Of a stretch of DNA of 64,000 nucleotides, positions 52,018 to 61,539 are shown piece after piece. The position numbers were made by a program, and so were the translations under genes. The stretch is from Arthrobacter sp. zg-Y1110. Lineage in GTDB: Bacteria; Actinomycetota; Actinomycetes; Actinomycetales; Micrococcaceae. The notes beneath the pieces are model-generated. The model ran no database searches. It was not told the origin of the DNA and saw nothing but the letters and a program-made list of their open reading frames with translations. Where the stretch lies: positions 2,542,001 through 2,606,000 of the forward strand of contig NZ_CP104272.1 in the NCBI RefSeq assembly GCF_025244865.1, given 5' to 3'. The first letter of the stretch is position 1. Each line of letters begins with the position of its first letter.

Positions 52018-52799
52018 ACTTCCTGACCGGACTCTTCGACAACCCCGGAATCACCAAGGCACTGCCCGAAGCCGTGCTGGAAACCCTCCAGATGGTCGGC
52101 ATCTCCGGCTTCTTCACCCTGCTGATCGGCCTGCCGCTTGGCGTGTTCCTGCACGTCAGTGCGCCCGGGGGCCTGCTCCCGATGAAGGTCGTCAACCGGA
52201 TTGTCAGCGACATCATCGTCAACATCACCCGGTCGGTGCCCTTCGCCATCCTCATGGTCACCCTGATTCCGCTGGCACGCCTCATCACCGGGACCTCGAT
52301 CGGCCCCGTGGCCGCCTCCGTTTCGCTGAGCATCGCGACCATCCCGTTCTTTGCACGGCTGGTGGAAAACGCGCTCCGCGACGTCAGCGGCGGCAAGATC
52401 GATGCAGCCCTGGTGATGGGATCGACGAAGATGCAGGTGGTCACCAAGGTGCTGCTGCGCGAGGCCCTGCCCGGCCTCGTCGCTGCCCTGACCACCACGC
52501 TGGTAACCCTCGTGGGTTACTCCGCCATGGCCGGCATTGTCGGCGGCGGCGGTCTCGGCCGACTGGCCTATAACTACGGCGTCCAGCGCTTTGACACGCA
52601 GGTCATGGTGGTCACGATCATCATCATCGTGGCCCTCGTGCAGATCATCCAGCTTGCCGGCGATTTCGTTTCCCGCCGGGTGGACCACCGGTCCGCCGCG
52701 GGCACCGGCCGGCGCAGCCGTCCGGCCACTGCGGTCACCGACGCCGCCGCCGATCCCCGCACCGGCACGGACCGCGAATTCGACAAGACCTCTGTCTAG
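52014..52799 (+). CDS. metI: methionine ABC transporter permease MetI
   Basis: A 261-aa permease with five transmembrane segments and the coupling-loop motif (EAALPG-type; here LREALPGLVAALTTTLVTL). The C-terminal 40 residues after the last helix are polar. Overlaps metN by 4 nt; metQ follows after 125 nt. Confidence 0.93.
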   Translation: MNFLTGLFDNPGITKALPEAVLETLQMVGISGFFTLLIGLPLGVFLHVSAPGGLLPMKVVNRIVSDIIVNITRSVPFAILMVTLIPLARLITGTSIGPVAASVSLSIATIPFFARLVENALRDVSGGKIDAALVMGSTKMQVVTKVLLREALPGLVAALTTTLVTLVGYSAMAGIVGGGGLGRLAYNYGVQRFDTQVMVVTIIIIVALVQIIQLAGDFVSRRVDHRSAAGTGRRSRPATAVTDAAADPRTGTDREFDKTSV

Positions 52800-52924
52800 T
52801 CTCCGTCTTCGGCAGTCCGGGGCCCTGCCCCGGCCCTGCCGGATCTGCAGCCAGTAGCCGCTAGCTGCACCTTCCCCGGACAGCGGAGTTCCGCTTCCCG
52901 GGTCACGTGAAAGGAACGCACTCG

Positions 52925-53764
52925 ATGCGTAAAGCACTTACCCTCGTTGCCACTTCAGTGGCCACGGCTCTGGCGCTGACGGCTTGCGGTGGATCCGATT
53001 CCGCCTCCAGCGCCGTGGAGAGCCTTGACCCCGCAAACCCGGTAACCCTGACCGTGGGCGCCAGCCCCACCCCGCACGCCCGGATCCTCGAGTTTGTCCG
53101 TGACAACCTCGCCGAGGACACCGGCCTGGAAATCGAGATCCAGGAGTTTGACGACTACGTCACGCCGAACATCTCCCTGAACGACGGCGACAGCGACGTC
53201 AACTTCTACCAGCACCTGCCCTACCTGGAATCCCAGATGGAAAAGCAGGGCTACGACTTCGAGCACGGCGCAGGCATCCACGTGGAGCCGTACGCCGCTT
53301 TCTCCGATAAGCACGACGACGTCTCCTCCATCAAGGACGGCGCCCGGGTGATGGTCACCAATGACCCCTCGAACCAGGCCCGCGCCCTGAAGATGCTTGA
53401 GGAGGCCGACCTCGTGAAGGACATCGCCGACGACTCCTCGGTGCTGACCCTCACCGAGGAGCAGAACTTCAAGAACCTGGACTTCCAGGAAAACAATCCT
53501 GAGCTGCTGGTCAACGACCTCGGGGATCCCACCGTGGACCTCGCCATCATCAACGGCAACTACATCCTCGAAGCCGGGCTGAACACCGACGACGCCCTGC
53601 TGGTGGAATCCGCCGAGGACAACCCGTACGCCAACTTCCTGGTCTGGAAGACCGGCAACAAGGACGCACGGATCGACAAGCTCGAGGAACTGCTCCACTC
53701 CCCCGAAACCAAGGCCTTCATTGAAGAGACCTGGCCGAACGGCGATGTGACTGCCGCTTTCTAA
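52925..53764 (+). CDS. metQ: methionine-binding lipoprotein MetQ
   Basis: A 279-aa substrate-binding lipoprotein of the NlpA/MetQ family: signal peptide with lipobox LTAC, Cys21, then VTLTVGASPTPHARILEFV, and NDPSNQARALKMLEEADLV. ATG at 52925 has AAAGGAA 10 nt upstream; an in-frame GTG 18 nt earlier lacks support. A rho-independent terminator follows. Confidence 0.94.
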   Translation: MRKALTLVATSVATALALTACGGSDSASSAVESLDPANPVTLTVGASPTPHARILEFVRDNLAEDTGLEIEIQEFDDYVTPNISLNDGDSDVNFYQHLPYLESQMEKQGYDFEHGAGIHVEPYAAFSDKHDDVSSIKDGARVMVTNDPSNQARALKMLEEADLVKDIADDSSVLTLTEEQNFKNLDFQENNPELLVNDLGDPTVDLAIINGNYILEAGLNTDDALLVESAEDNPYANFLVWKTGNKDARIDKLEELLHSPETKAFIEETWPNGDVTAAF

Positions 53765-53775
53765 GGCAGGACGAC

Positions 53776-53820
53776 AAAAACCCCGCACTTCCCGTTTCAA
53801 AGGGAGGTGCGGGGTTTTTC
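53776..53820 (+). terminator. intrinsic terminator after metQ
   Basis: An 18-bp stem with one wobble pair (AAAAACCCCGCACTTCCC / GGGAGGTGCGGGGTTTTT) and T-run inside the right arm. It also reads well on the minus strand and may close the converging heme operon. Confidence 0.92.
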
Positions 53821-53857
53821 GTTGTCCTGGGCTAGGCCAGCTACAGCCGGGCCGGCC

Positions 53858-55189
53858 TTACGGCTGGGCCGCAGCAGCGGCTTGGGCGGCAGCCGGCAGC
53901 GCGGCGTAGATCCGGTTCATCGCGGCGTCGTCATGGGCGCCGGACAGGAACCAGGCCTCGAACACCGACGGCGGCAGGTACACGCCGGCGTCGAGCATCG
54001 AGTGGAAGAACGGCTTATACCGGAAGGCTTCCTGCGCCTGGGCCTGCTCGTAGTTGTGCACGCCGGTGGCGGACGTGCCGAAGGCGACGCTGAAGAGGCT
54101 GCCGGCGCGCTGGATGCTGTGGTCCACGCCGGCCTTGTCCAGTTCGGCGGACACGGCGGCGGAGAGCTCCGCGGAACGGGCGTCGACGTTGGCGTAGACC
54201 TCGGCGGTGGCGGCCTTCAGCGTTGCGACGCCGGCCGCCATCGCAATCGGGTTACCCGACAGGGTGCCGGCCTGGTAGACCGGGCCCAGCGGGGCGAGGT
54301 AATCCATCACGTCGGCCCGGCCGCCCAGGGCTGCCACGGGCATGCCGCCGCCGATCACCTTGCCGAAGGTGAACAGGTCCGGCGTCCACGGTTCCGTTGC
54401 GTCGGCTGCGCCGCCGGTCAGGCCCCAGTAGCCGGCCGGTCCGGTGCGGAACCCGGTGAGTACCTCGTCGAGGATCAGCAGCGCGCCGTGCGCGGCGGTG
54501 ATCCGGGAGAGGGCGGCGTTGAAGCCCTCGTCCGGAGTAACCACGCCCATGTTCGCCGGGGCGGCTTCGGTGATGACTGCGGCAATGTTGGCTCCGTGCT
54601 CGGCGAACGCCTTTTCGACGGCGGCCACGTCGTTGTACGGCAGCACCAGGGTTTCCGCGGCGGTCGCTTCGGTGACGCCGGCCGATCCGGGCAATGCCAG
54701 GGTGGCCAGGCCGGAGCCGGCGGAGGCGAGCAGCCCGTCGAGGTGGCCGTGGTAGCAGCCGGCGAACTTGATGACCAGGTTCCGGCCGGTGAACCCGCGG
54801 GCCAGCCGGATGGCGGTCATGGTGGCTTCGGTGCCGGTGGACACCATGCGCAGGCGCTTCACACCCGGCACGCGGTCCATGACCAGCTGCGCCAGCTCGG
54901 CTTCGGCCGGGGTGGACGCACCGAAGGACAGTCCGTTGTCGACGGCTGCGTGGACGGCGGCCAGGACGTCCGGGTGGGAGTGGCCCACCAGCGCCGGTCC
55001 CCAGGAGCAGACCAGGTCCACGTATTCGCGGCCCTCGGAGTCGGTGATGTACGGGCCCTTGGCGGAAACCATGAAGCGCGGTGTGCCGCCCACGGAGCCG
55101 AAGGCCCGGACCGGGGAGTTCACGCCTCCGGGCATCAGGGCCCGGGCGCGGTCAAAGAGTTCTTCGGACGAGGAGACAGGTGAGGACAT
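53858..55189 (-). CDS. hemL: glutamate-1-semialdehyde 2,1-aminomutase
   Basis: A 443-aa PLP enzyme that turns glutamate-1-semialdehyde into 5-aminolevulinate. [12 protein letters not shown] near the start, [24 protein letters not shown] and the PLP-lysine motif [11 protein letters not shown] are all present. Its start overlaps the hemB stop by one base (TAATG). Last gene of the heme operon. Confidence 0.96.
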   Translation of the reverse strand: MSSPVSSSEELFDRARALMPGGVNSPVRAFGSVGGTPRFMVSAKGPYITDSEGREYVDLVCSWGPALVGHSHPDVLAAVHAAVDNGLSFGASTPAEAELAQLVMDRVPGVKRLRMVSTGTEATMTAIRLARGFTGRNLVIKFAGCYHGHLDGLLASAGSGLATLALPGSAGVTEATAAETLVLPYNDVAAVEKAFAEHGANIAAVITEAAPANMGVVTPDEGFNAALSRITAAHGALLILDEVLTGFRTGPAGYWGLTGGAADATEPWTPDLFTFGKVIGGGMPVAALGGRADVMDYLAPLGPVYQAGTLSGNPIAMAAGVATLKAATAEVYANVDARSAELSAAVSAELDKAGVDHSIQRAGSLFSVAFGTSATGVHNYEQAQAQEAFRYKPFFHSMLDAGVYLPPSVFEAWFLSGAHDDAAMNRIYAALPAAAQAAAAAQP

Positions 55190-56172
55190 TACTTGCTTTC
55201 CTTCAGCCAGGCCGCCAGCTCGGTGGCCCAGTAGGTGAGAATCATGTTGGCGCCGGCCCGCTTGATGCCCAGCACGGACTCTTCGATGGCCCGGCGGCGG
55301 TCAATCCAGCCGTTGGCGGCGGCAGCTTCAATCATCGCGTACTCGCCGGAGATCTGGTAAGCGCCCACCGGTACCGGGGACATGGCGGCCACGTCGGCCA
55401 GCACGTCGAGGTAGCTCATGGCCGGCTTGACCATCACCATGTCGGCGCCTTCTTCGAGGTCAAGCTCCACTTCGAGGAGGGCCTCACGGCGGTTCGAGGC
55501 ATCCATCTGGTAGGTCCGGCGGTCACCCTTCAGCTGGGAGTCCACGGCTTCGCGGAAGGGACCGTAGAACGCGGAGGCGTACTTCGCGGCGTAGGCGAAC
55601 AGGGAGACGTCGGTGAAACCGGCGGTATCCAGGGCGTGGCGGATGACGGCGATCTGTCCGTCCATCATGCCCGACGGGCCCAGCACGTGCGCGCCGGCGC
55701 GGGCCTGCTCCACCGCCATCCGGCCGTAGATTTCCAGGGTGGCGTCATTGTCCACCACACCGTTTTCGTCCAGCACGCCGCAGTGTCCGTGATCGGTGAA
55801 TTCGTCCAGGCAGACATCGCTCATGATGACGAGGTCGTCGTCGACTTCCCCGCGGACGGCGGCGATGCCGCGGTTGAGGATGCCGTTGGGATCGGTGCCC
55901 GCGCTGCCGACGGCGTCACGCTCGGCGGGGATGCCGAACAGCATGATGCCGCCGATGCCCAGCCCTGCCGCTTCCGAAGCAGCCTTCTTCAGGCTGTCCA
56001 TGGTGTGCTGGACGACGCCGGGCATGGAGGTGAGCGGGTTCGGCTCGGTGATGCCCTCCCGGACGAAGACCGGAAGGATCAGCTCGGCCGGGTCCAGCCG
56101 AAATTCAGCGGTCAGCCGCCGCATGGCGGGGGTGGTGCGGAGGCGGCGGGGACGGTGCTGGGGGAAGCTCAT
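55189..56172 (-). CDS. hemB: 5-aminolevulinate dehydratase (porphobilinogen synthase)
   Basis: A 327-aa enzyme that condenses two aminolevulinates. The two Schiff-base lysines lie in [15 protein letters not shown] and [11 protein letters not shown]. The metal loop reads [15 protein letters not shown]: only two of three zinc cysteines, with Asp in the middle, the magnesium-type variant. ATG at 56172 is chosen over an upstream in-frame start at 56235, which would overlap hemD. Confidence 0.95.
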   Translation of the reverse strand: MSFPQHRPRRLRTTPAMRRLTAEFRLDPAELILPVFVREGITEPNPLTSMPGVVQHTMDSLKKAASEAAGLGIGGIMLFGIPAERDAVGSAGTDPNGILNRGIAAVRGEVDDDLVIMSDVCLDEFTDHGHCGVLDENGVVDNDATLEIYGRMAVEQARAGAHVLGPSGMMDGQIAVIRHALDTAGFTDVSLFAYAAKYASAFYGPFREAVDSQLKGDRRTYQMDASNRREALLEVELDLEEGADMVMVKPAMSYLDVLADVAAMSPVPVGAYQISGEYAMIEAAAANGWIDRRRAIEESVLGIKRAGANMILTYWATELAAWLKESK

Positions 56173-56206
56173 GGGGATGGTTCTGCCTTCCGGTAATGAT
56201 GGGGAA

Positions 56207-57070
56207 CTAGGGAGTAGGACCCGTAGACATAGCAACGGAGAGTGCGTGGGCTATTCCCGCCGGCGTTGGCTGCTTCGCCACGGCATCCGGCGCCGCACCC
56301 AGTTCACGCATTCGCGCAGCCGTGCTGTCGCCGATGGCCACCAGCAGCGTTCCGGCCGGTACCGGCACACAGCGCCGGACGAACCGTCGGGCGATGCTCG
56401 GGGAGGTGAGGACGACGGCGCGGCGTCCGGCCGGTGCCCACGCGGCGAAGGATTCGGGGTCCAGCAGTCCTCCCCCGGTCACCGCCGGGGTGAAGCGTAC
56501 GCCGGTGGCCGGGTAGTCCACCGTGCAGTACGCGGTCACGGCGCGGACCTCCCAGCCCAGGGCGGTCAGTGCCTCGTGCAGGGACGGGTCGGCAACATCG
56601 GCCTGCGGCAGCAGCACCCGCAGGTCGCCGCCCTCCGGATCCGACCCGGAGGGATCCGGCCAGGATGCGGCCAGGCCGCGGGCCGACTGGTCGGTGTCCG
56701 GCAGGAAATCGATATCGAAGCCGACTTCTTCCAGGGCCTGCCGCGTTCCGGCACCTACTGCCGCGATCCGGGTGTCCGCGGGCACCAGGGCCTCGGGGCA
56801 GATGCCCAGCGCTGCACACCGGCGGGTCACGGCCCGCACGGTGGTGACACTGGTGAAGACCACCCAGGCGAACCGTCCGGCCTTCAATGAATTCAGTGCG
56901 CGGTCCAGCAGTGCGGTGTCCGCGGGGAACTGGAAATCGATCAGGGGCATCAGCGTCACCGACGCCCCGCAGTCCTGCAGTTCCCGGACCATGGCCGAAG
57001 CCCGGTCCGGGGTGCGTGGTAGGACAACGTTCAGTCCGGCGAGGTCCGGACCGTTGTGTCTGGCCGCCAT
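56207..57070 (-). CDS. hemD: uroporphyrinogen-III synthase
   Basis: A 287-aa protein with the two-domain HemD fold: [45 protein letters not shown], and [12 protein letters not shown]. The family is variable so I rely on these loops and on its place between hemC and hemB. It closes hydroxymethylbilane with inversion of ring D. Confidence 0.9.
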   Translation of the reverse strand: MAARHNGPDLAGLNVVLPRTPDRASAMVRELQDCGASVTLMPLIDFQFPADTALLDRALNSLKAGRFAWVVFTSVTTVRAVTRRCAALGICPEALVPADTRIAAVGAGTRQALEEVGFDIDFLPDTDQSARGLAASWPDPSGSDPEGGDLRVLLPQADVADPSLHEALTALGWEVRAVTAYCTVDYPATGVRFTPAVTGGGLLDPESFAAWAPAGRRAVVLTSPSIARRFVRRCVPVPAGTLLVAIGDSTAARMRELGAAPDAVAKQPTPAGIAHALSVAMSTGPTP

Positions 57071-57094
57071 CTCAGCAGCTCCGGAAGCGGGGCA

Positions 57095-58051
57095 TCAGCT
57101 GGCAGGCAGGTCCGTGAGCTGCGCAGCGCCGGCCGCAAGCAGCTCCTCGGCAACCTGCACGCCCAAGGCGCGGGCGGCGTCTTCGGTGAGTTGCCCGGCA
57201 ACGCCGGTGCGGCGCATCAGCCGGGTACCGTCGTCGCTGCAGACCACGGCTTCGAGCGTGATGCCTTCGGCTCCGACCCGGGCCAGCGCACCGACCGGAG
57301 CCGTGCACCCTGCTTCAAGCCTGCCGAGCATGGCCCGTTCCGCTGCCACCGTGAGGCGGCTTTCGCGGTGGTCATATGCGGCAAGTGCCGTCGCGAGCTG
57401 CCCTTCAACGGCGTCTGCCGCACGGCATTCCACTGCCAGCGCTCCCTGCCCGGGGGCGGGAAGCATCACGGCGGGATCAATGAACTCGGTCACCATGTTC
57501 AGGCGGCCCAGCCGGGCCAGGCCGGCGGCAGCCAGCACCACGGCGTCGAGGTCACCGGGGGCGCCTTCCACCAGGCCGGCAACCCGGCCGAGGCGGGTAT
57601 CCACGTTGCCGCGGATGTCCACGATCTCGATGTCCGGGCGGGCGGCGCGCAGCTGGGCTGCCCGGCGCGGGGAACCGGTGCCGATCTTCGCACCGGCGGG
57701 AAGCTGTGCCAGGGTCAGTCCGTCACGGGCACACAGCACGTCGCGGACATCCACCCGTTCCGGAATGGCGCCCAGGGCAAGGCCGTCCGCCGGGGAGGTG
57801 GGCAGGTCCTTGAGCGAGTGCACGGCAACATCGCAGTCTCCGCGCAGCAGCGACTCGCGCAGCGCGGCAACGAACACGCCGGTGCCGCCGATCTGCGACA
57901 GGGCGGCACGATTGATATCACCCTCGGTGCGCACGCGGACCAGCTCGACGTCGAAGCCGCCGAGCCCGGACAGGGCCTCGGCCACGGTGGTGGTTTGGGT
58001 GACGGCCAGGGCGCTGCCGCGGGTGCCGATCAGGACGGGCGAGTGCGCCAC
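57095..58051 (-). CDS. hemC: hydroxymethylbilane synthase (porphobilinogen deaminase)
   Basis: A 318-aa enzyme: IGTRGSALAVTQT, VRVRTEGD, the TGSPRRAAQL motif, and the dipyrromethane-cofactor Cys in LEAGCTAPVG. GTG at 58051 overlaps the hemH stop (TAGTG); the longer reading frame to 58144 lies inside hemH. It polymerises four porphobilinogens. Confidence 0.95.
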   Translation of the reverse strand: MAHSPVLIGTRGSALAVTQTTTVAEALSGLGGFDVELVRVRTEGDINRAALSQIGGTGVFVAALRESLLRGDCDVAVHSLKDLPTSPADGLALGAIPERVDVRDVLCARDGLTLAQLPAGAKIGTGSPRRAAQLRAARPDIEIVDIRGNVDTRLGRVAGLVEGAPGDLDAVVLAAAGLARLGRLNMVTEFIDPAVMLPAPGQGALAVECRAADAVEGQLATALAAYDHRESRLTVAAERAMLGRLEAGCTAPVGALARVGAEGITLEAVVCSDDGTRLMRRTGVAGQLTEDAARALGVQVAEELLAAGAAQLTDLPAS

Positions 58052-59244
58052 TACTGGACGCCCACAGTGGAATCGGCGCCTGCAATGGTCGGCTTTTCGC
58101 CGCGCAGGTTCGCGCAGCAGCCGGGGCGGCAGACGTCGTACCACGGTCCGAGTTCGGTCAGGGCGGGGCGGATGGCAATGTTGTTTTCCAGGGTGCGTTC
58201 CTGCAGCAGGTCCACCAGGCCGGACACGAAGGTCTCATGGATACCCGGGGTCGGAGTGCGGTCAGCCGCCAGGCCCAGTTCCCGGCAGGTAGCCATGGCC
58301 TCGGTATCGAGGTCCCAGAGGACTTCCATGTGGTCGCTGACGAAGCCCAGCGGAACAATCACCACGCCGTTGACGCCCTTGGCGGGCAGTTCGGCAATCG
58401 CGTCGTTGATGTCCGGTTCCAGCCAGGGGATGTGCGGGGCGCCGGAGCGGGACTGGTAGACCAGCTGCCAGTCCAGGCCTGCGGCTTCGGGGATCCGGTC
58501 CATGATGGCGCGGGCGTTGGCCAGGTGCTGGGCAACATAGGCGCTGCCTTCTTCGAACTCCCGGTCGCGCGGGCCGGAGGCTTCGGCGTCGGCGGTGGGG
58601 ATGGAGTGGGTGGAGAAGAGGATCTCGATCTTCTCGTTTTCCACGCCCTTGGCCGCCAGCTGCTCGCGGACCTTCGCCACGGACCCGCGGACGCCTTCGA
58701 TGAAGGGTTCCACGAAGCCCGGGTGGTCAAAGTACTGGCGGACCTTGTCCACGTGTAGCTTCTTGTCCAGGCCGGTCTTCAACAGGTTCATGCCCAGGTC
58801 TTCGCGGTACTGGCGGCAGCTCGAGTACGAGGAGTAGACACTGGTGGTGACCATGAGGATGCGGCGGTGGCCGGCGTCGTAGGCCTCCTGCAGGACGTCC
58901 TTGATGTAGGGAGCCCAGTTCCGGTTGCCCCAGAGGACAGGGAGTTCGACGCCGCGGCGTGCCAGCTCTGCTTCCAGGGCAGCCTTCAGCGCACGGTTCT
59001 GCTCGTTGATGGGGCTGATGCCGCCGTTGGCGCGGTAGTGGGTGGCCACTTCCTCCAGCCGCTCGTCAGGGATGCCGCGGCCGGCGGTGACGTTGCGCAG
59101 GAAGGGAATGACATCTTCCTGGCCTTCCGGGCCGCCGAAGGAGGCCAGCAGGATGGCGTCGTAATGCTTCGGGGCCATGCGGCCGTTTTCGTCGACGCCC
59201 TCAAAGGGGTCGAAGGCAGGCTCGTTGGAAACAGCGGATGTCAT
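58051..59244 (-). CDS. hemH: ferrochelatase (coproporphyrin type)
   Basis: A 397-aa ferrochelatase: LLASFGGPEGQEDVIPFL, HYRANGGISPINEQ, LFSTHSIPT, IPLGFVSDHMEVLWDLD-like VVIVPLGFVSDHMEVLWD. The C-terminal CRPGCCANLRGEKP gives three of the cysteines that hold the actinobacterial [2Fe-2S] cluster. With HemQ next to it, the enzyme most probably inserts iron into coproporphyrin III. ATGA overlap with hemQ. Confidence 0.94.
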   Translation of the reverse strand: MTSAVSNEPAFDPFEGVDENGRMAPKHYDAILLASFGGPEGQEDVIPFLRNVTAGRGIPDERLEEVATHYRANGGISPINEQNRALKAALEAELARRGVELPVLWGNRNWAPYIKDVLQEAYDAGHRRILMVTTSVYSSYSSCRQYREDLGMNLLKTGLDKKLHVDKVRQYFDHPGFVEPFIEGVRGSVAKVREQLAAKGVENEKIEILFSTHSIPTADAEASGPRDREFEEGSAYVAQHLANARAIMDRIPEAAGLDWQLVYQSRSGAPHIPWLEPDINDAIAELPAKGVNGVVIVPLGFVSDHMEVLWDLDTEAMATCRELGLAADRTPTPGIHETFVSGLVDLLQERTLENNIAIRPALTELGPWYDVCRPGCCANLRGEKPTIAGADSTVGVQ

Positions 59245-59948
59245 TTGAGTACCTCGGCAACTTCGGCGGCCGGGATACGCCGGCCGGTATAGAACGGGAC
59301 TTCTTCACGGACGTGGTTGCGGGCCTCGGTGGCGCGCAGGTGGCGCATCATGTCGACGAGGTCCACCAGGTTGGGAGCTTCAAGGCCCAGGATCCATTCC
59401 CAGTCGCCCAGGGCGAAGGAGGCCACGGTGTTGGCCAGGACCTGGGGGAATTCGCGGCCGAGCATGCCGTGGTCGCGCAGCATCTTGCCGCGTTCCTCGG
59501 CGGGCAGCTGGTACCACTCGTAGGAGCGGACAAACGGGTAAACGCAGATCCAGGTCTCGGGGTCGATGCCCCGGGCGAAGGACGGCCAGTGGTTCTTGGA
59601 GAACTCCGCGTCGCGGTGCACGCCCATGGCGGACCAGGCGATCTCGGTGCCGGCAAACAGCTCGGACCGGCGGATCTGCCGCAGGGCCGCCTGCAGCGCT
59701 TCCGGCGCGCTGCCGTGCAGCCACACCATAACGTCGGCATCCACGCGCATGGCGGAGACGTCGTACAGGCCGCGGAGCGTGACGTTGCTGGCTGCCAGGT
59801 CCTTGGTCAGGGTCTCGAACGCATCAACTGCACCGTTCGAGACAGGCGCTTTCGGCATGGAGGACCGTTTGAAAACGGTCCAGAGGGTAAAGAACTGTTC
59901 GTCGTTGCCGGCCGTTCCGGCGGCGCTGCGGTCCATCGTCTCACTCAT
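59241..59948 (-). CDS. hemQ: coproheme decarboxylase (HemQ/ChdC)
   Basis: A 235-aa chlorite-dismutase-fold protein. The TLRGLYDVSAMRVDADVMVWL stretch gives the catalytic Tyr of actinobacterial ChdC, followed by FVRSYEWYQLPAEER and FPQVLANTVASFALGDWEW with the heme-contacting loop. It oxidatively decarboxylates coproheme to heme b, the last step of the coproporphyrin-dependent route. ATGA overlap with hemH. Confidence 0.94.
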   Translation of the reverse strand: MSETMDRSAAGTAGNDEQFFTLWTVFKRSSMPKAPVSNGAVDAFETLTKDLAASNVTLRGLYDVSAMRVDADVMVWLHGSAPEALQAALRQIRRSELFAGTEIAWSAMGVHRDAEFSKNHWPSFARGIDPETWICVYPFVRSYEWYQLPAEERGKMLRDHGMLGREFPQVLANTVASFALGDWEWILGLEAPNLVDLVDMMRHLRATEARNHVREEVPFYTGRRIPAAEVAEVLK

Positions 59949-59988
59949 GTTTAACAGTCTGCCCTTTGCGTATAGGTAAGTCGAAACA

Positions 59989-60018
59989 CCGCACTTCTAC
60001 AAAGTGTAGAAAGTGCGG
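59989..60018 (-). terminator. hairpin in the hemY-hemQ gap
   Basis: CCGCACTTCTACA and TGTAGAAAGTGCGG form a 13-bp stem with one bulged base and a 3-nt loop, placed 4 nt after the hemY stop and 41 nt before hemQ. Only a few T residues follow. It may be a partial terminator or an mRNA-processing or stability element inside the heme operon. Confidence 0.5.
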
Positions 60019-60022
60019 AAGG

Positions 60023-61537
60023 TCACAGCAGTGCGTTGGCCAGCGCTGCCATTCGGGTGCGGGTGTCGGCGGTGACCGCGGCCAGTCCGGTTCCGGCCAG
60101 CCAGGCCCCCACCGCTTCCAGTCGGGGCGATTCGGCCACGGCTGCGCGGACGGCGTCCACCCGGTCCTTATGCCCTACGGCGGCGGAGGGCAGTGCGCCC
60201 ACCCACCGGACCACGTCCCACCCCACAACGTCGTCGGCCTTGATTCCCACCTGCAGCAGACCGGACGCGTCGGCCACGGCCTGCCGGAAGAGGTCGTCGT
60301 CCGCGCGGTCCACGTGCGGGGGTTCCGCGGCGGATTCCTCGGGCGAGAGTGCCCGCCCGTAGGAAAGGCGCAGCACATGCGTTCCGGGCCCGGTGGAATC
60401 GGCGAGCCACTGCCATTTGGCGGTGGCGTGGGTCATTGCCTTCGCATCGATGCCGTCCACTTCCCGGGACACCAGGACGCCGGTGCCGCGCGGCATGGCG
60501 TCCAGCTCCGGCAGGTCCACCACCAGGGTTACCAGGGCAACCCCCGGCCCCGGCTGCGGCCGGTAGGCCGCCACCTCGGGCAGTGCGGTGGAAAGGAGGT
60601 CCACAGCTGACGAACCTTCGGCCGCCACCACCACGGCGTCGGCCGCCAGTTCCTGCCCGCCGCTGCAGCGGATCCGCCACCCTTCGGCACCCCCTGCCAG
60701 GGATTCGGCACGGACGCCGGAGCGCAGGCTTGCACCGGAGGTTTCCAGATCGGCGACCAGCGCCTCGGTCAGCCGGCCCATTCCGCCGTCGAGCCCGGCC
60801 ACGGCCGAACCGGCAGGCGCCGCCGCCGAGCGCATCGCACCGACTGCCGCCCCCAGGGAACCGTGCCGGGAGATGGCGGAACGCAGGCCCGGAGCCACGG
60901 AGTCGACGTCGAGCACGTCGGGGTCGGAGGAATAGACGCCGCCGACCACCGGAGTGACGAGCCGGCGAAGCACTGCTTCGCCCATTCGGGCCCGCACCAC
61001 TTCCCCCAGGCTCATGGACGGGCGGCGGCTCAGGTTACCCACCGGCAGGACCTTGTCCATGGCTGCCCGGGCTGCTCCCGCGCGGCCCAGGGCACGGACA
61101 ATGTCCGGGTGGCGAGGGTCTGCGGGAATGCCGAGCAGGCCGCTGCTCGGCATCTGCTGCGCTCCCGACGGCAGGTCCTGGGCCGCCAGCTGCAGCCATG
61201 ACCCGGCAGGGTTGGGCAGGACCACCGCGTCCGCCAGTCCGAGCTCCTCAACCAGGTCCGGAACGGCCGGTGACCTGGTGGCGAAGGACTCCGCGCCGCT
61301 GTCCAGCTGCACGCCGGCCACCTCGTGCCGGCCCACGCAGCCGCCGAACCGGTCCGAGGCCTCCACCACGGTCACCTGGACGCCTGCGCGCTGCAGGTCC
61401 CGGGCCGCGATGAGGCCGGACATTCCGCCGCCTATAACGACGGCGGCGGGACCGCCCGGGGGCTGGCCGACGGCGTCAGAAGCCGCGCTTTCCGCTTTTG
61501 CGGCTTTCTCCGGCTTGGTGAGGAAACGGTGGGGCAT
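60023..61537 (-). CDS. hemY: coproporphyrinogen/protoporphyrinogen III oxidase
   Basis: A 504-aa flavoprotein: the dinucleotide-binding motif AAVVIGGGMSGLIAARDLQ at about 30-50, VVEASDRFGG, then SGAESFATRSP and PPAGVGGVYSSD-type VTPVVGGVYSSDPDVLD. In the coproporphyrin route this oxidase (CgoX) makes coproporphyrin III. It precedes hemQ after 74 nt and follows hemE by 2 nt. Confidence 0.92.
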   Translation of the reverse strand: MPHRFLTKPEKAAKAESAASDAVGQPPGGPAAVVIGGGMSGLIAARDLQRAGVQVTVVEASDRFGGCVGRHEVAGVQLDSGAESFATRSPAVPDLVEELGLADAVVLPNPAGSWLQLAAQDLPSGAQQMPSSGLLGIPADPRHPDIVRALGRAGAARAAMDKVLPVGNLSRRPSMSLGEVVRARMGEAVLRRLVTPVVGGVYSSDPDVLDVDSVAPGLRSAISRHGSLGAAVGAMRSAAAPAGSAVAGLDGGMGRLTEALVADLETSGASLRSGVRAESLAGGAEGWRIRCSGGQELAADAVVVAAEGSSAVDLLSTALPEVAAYRPQPGPGVALVTLVVDLPELDAMPRGTGVLVSREVDGIDAKAMTHATAKWQWLADSTGPGTHVLRLSYGRALSPEESAAEPPHVDRADDDLFRQAVADASGLLQVGIKADDVVGWDVVRWVGALPSAAVGHKDRVDAVRAAVAESPRLEAVGAWLAGTGLAAVTADTRTRMAALANALL

Positions 61538-61539
61538 GC

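Noticed and set aside
53807..55183. 458-codon Gly/His/Arg-rich frame opposite hemL
   Set aside because: Shadow of hemL with no domain; the hemL motifs are complete.
56523..58292. 589-codon frame opposite hemD-hemC-hemH
   Set aside because: Crosses three well-supported heme genes and has the Ser/Arg/Ala composition of a shadow frame.
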